Assembly (NCBI GenBank): GCA_019056435.1
Contig: CP077641.1
Coordinates: forward strand, 806,001-870,000
Direction of reading: 5' to 3'
DNA from: Stutzerimonas stutzeri
GTDB lineage: Bacteria > Pseudomonadota > Gammaproteobacteria > Pseudomonadales > Pseudomonadaceae
Length of the DNA: 64,000 nt
Part shown: in pieces, positions 63,537 through 64,000 of the stretch
How the letters are laid out: the number at the start of each line of letters is the position of its first letter
Numbering within the stretch: the first letter of the stretch is position 1
Notes under the pieces: generated by a model
Databases searched by the model: none
Seen by the model: the letters and a program-made list of their open reading frames with translations, nothing else
What the model was told of the DNA's origin: nothing
Position numbers and translations under genes: made by a program

Positions 63537-64000
63537 TTGGCGGCGATGGCGTCGTAACGCCCGTCAGCCTTGACGCGCACCAGGGCCTTGCGGAAGCGCT
63601 CGACCAACTCATCGGGGGTGTTGCGGCTGAAGGCCATGCACAGGCCATCGGCGCCGCCCAAGTCATCCAGACTCAACTGCGGCACGGCGGTTTCGTCCGG
63701 GTTGTCGCTGCCCTGGCGCACGAGATAGTGGGCGTTGAGCTCGTTGGATATCCACAGGTCCACGCGCCCGGCCTTGAGTTTCTCGTAGTTGTGCTCGTAC
63801 TTGTTACTGGACTGCAGGTTCTGGCCGATCACGAAGCCCTTGTCGACCAGGTACTGCTCGCCAACGTCTTCCTTCACCGTGGCGATCTGGTAATGGCGGG
63901 CATCGTCCAGGTTCTTCAGGTCGAAGTGCGTACCCGGCAGCGAAAAGAGGAACCAGCGTGTCGGTGCGATCACCCCGACCCACCTGAACAGCGCCTCGCG
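63524..64000 (-). CDS. Periplasmic binding protein, SBP_bac_3-like (5' end outside the window)
   Basis: The frame is open to the window edge, where REALFRWVG is shared with the paralogue at 61438-62164. The C-terminal lobe is complete (YHQIATVKEDVGEQYL-like stretch, VDLWISNELNAHYLV, LCMAFSRNTPDELVERFRKAL, ending AAKWLP). It is the first visible gene of the binding-protein / GGDEF / binding-protein operon, overlapping the cyclase gene by 13 bases. Confidence 0.82.
   Translation of the reverse strand, partial: REALFRWVGVIAPTRWFLFSLPGTHFDLKNLDDARHYQIATVKEDVGEQYLVDKGFVIGQNLQSSNKYEHNYEKLKAGRVDLWISNELNAHYLVRQGSDNPDETAVPQLSLDDLGGADGLCMAFSRNTPDELVERFRKALVRVKADGRYDAIAAKWLP

Overview
The window is 64 kb of GC-rich gammaproteobacterial chromosome. 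It looks like Pseudomonas sensu lato and most like the Pseudomonas stutzeri (Stutzerimonas) group. The main reasons are an oprH-phoP-phoQ operon whose proteins closely resemble those of P. aeruginosa, serA placed divergently from a D-2-hydroxyglutarate dehydrogenase gene as described for P. stutzeri A1501, and GGGCGAATNAATTCGCCC palindromic repeats. The species is an inference. No rRNA, tRNA, transposase, CRISPR or phage gene was seen.

Layout. 1-12 kb: core metabolism (HAD phosphatase, ilvA, rpiA, FAH-family hydrolase, D2HGDH, serA), a four-gene operon of small membrane proteins around an SDR-DoxX fusion, and two SdiA-regulated-domain paralogues. 12-20 kb: two small secreted proteins, an AI-2E-type permease, an OPT transporter, and a curli locus (LuxR/CsgD-like regulator, csgE, csgB, csgA, csgH) with no csgF or csgG. 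20-28 kb: SDR, acyltransferase, oprH-phoPQ with a four-copy PhoP-type box, a secreted protein made of 14-residue repeats, and a chemoreceptor with an in-frame stop. 28-35 kb: an eight-gene Mrp/Mnh-like antiporter operon with three NuoL/M/N-type subunits. 35-41 kb: repeats, a chemoreceptor, and a cstA / cory-CC-star / ArsA-ATPase operon. 41-48 kb: an accessory block. It holds a CsgG-DUF4810-DUF799 lipoprotein operon bracketed by a duplicated ArsA 3' end, a YnbA/YnbB/PlsC-like phospholipid operon, and a DUF2235 (Tle-like) lipase with a DUF2931 lipoprotein. 48-64 kb: an NspS/MbaA-like polyamine c-di-GMP sensor pair, a tandem palindromic repeat array, an NtrC-type two-component system facing a sigma-54 promoter, a PQQ-type dehydrogenase with a cytochrome c, an alpha-carbonic anhydrase, an FAD protein, and a second binding-protein/GGDEF cluster cut by the window edge.

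How the parts fit. Several blocks concern the cell surface and biofilm switching: curli, two periplasmic-binding-protein/c-di-GMP modules, PhoPQ and two chemoreceptors. Others concern ion or carbon handling: the Mrp-like antiporter, CstA and carbonic anhydrase.

Sequence quality. About twenty genes are interrupted by a single-base gain or loss inside a short homopolymer, usually G or C, in otherwise well-conserved reading frames (rpiA, phoQ, mnhD, mnhE and others). This is the signature of homopolymer sequencing error rather than mass pseudogenisation. Such genes are given here at full restored extent with the suspect run named. Positions of these runs were found by reading the frames on both sides, not by alignment.
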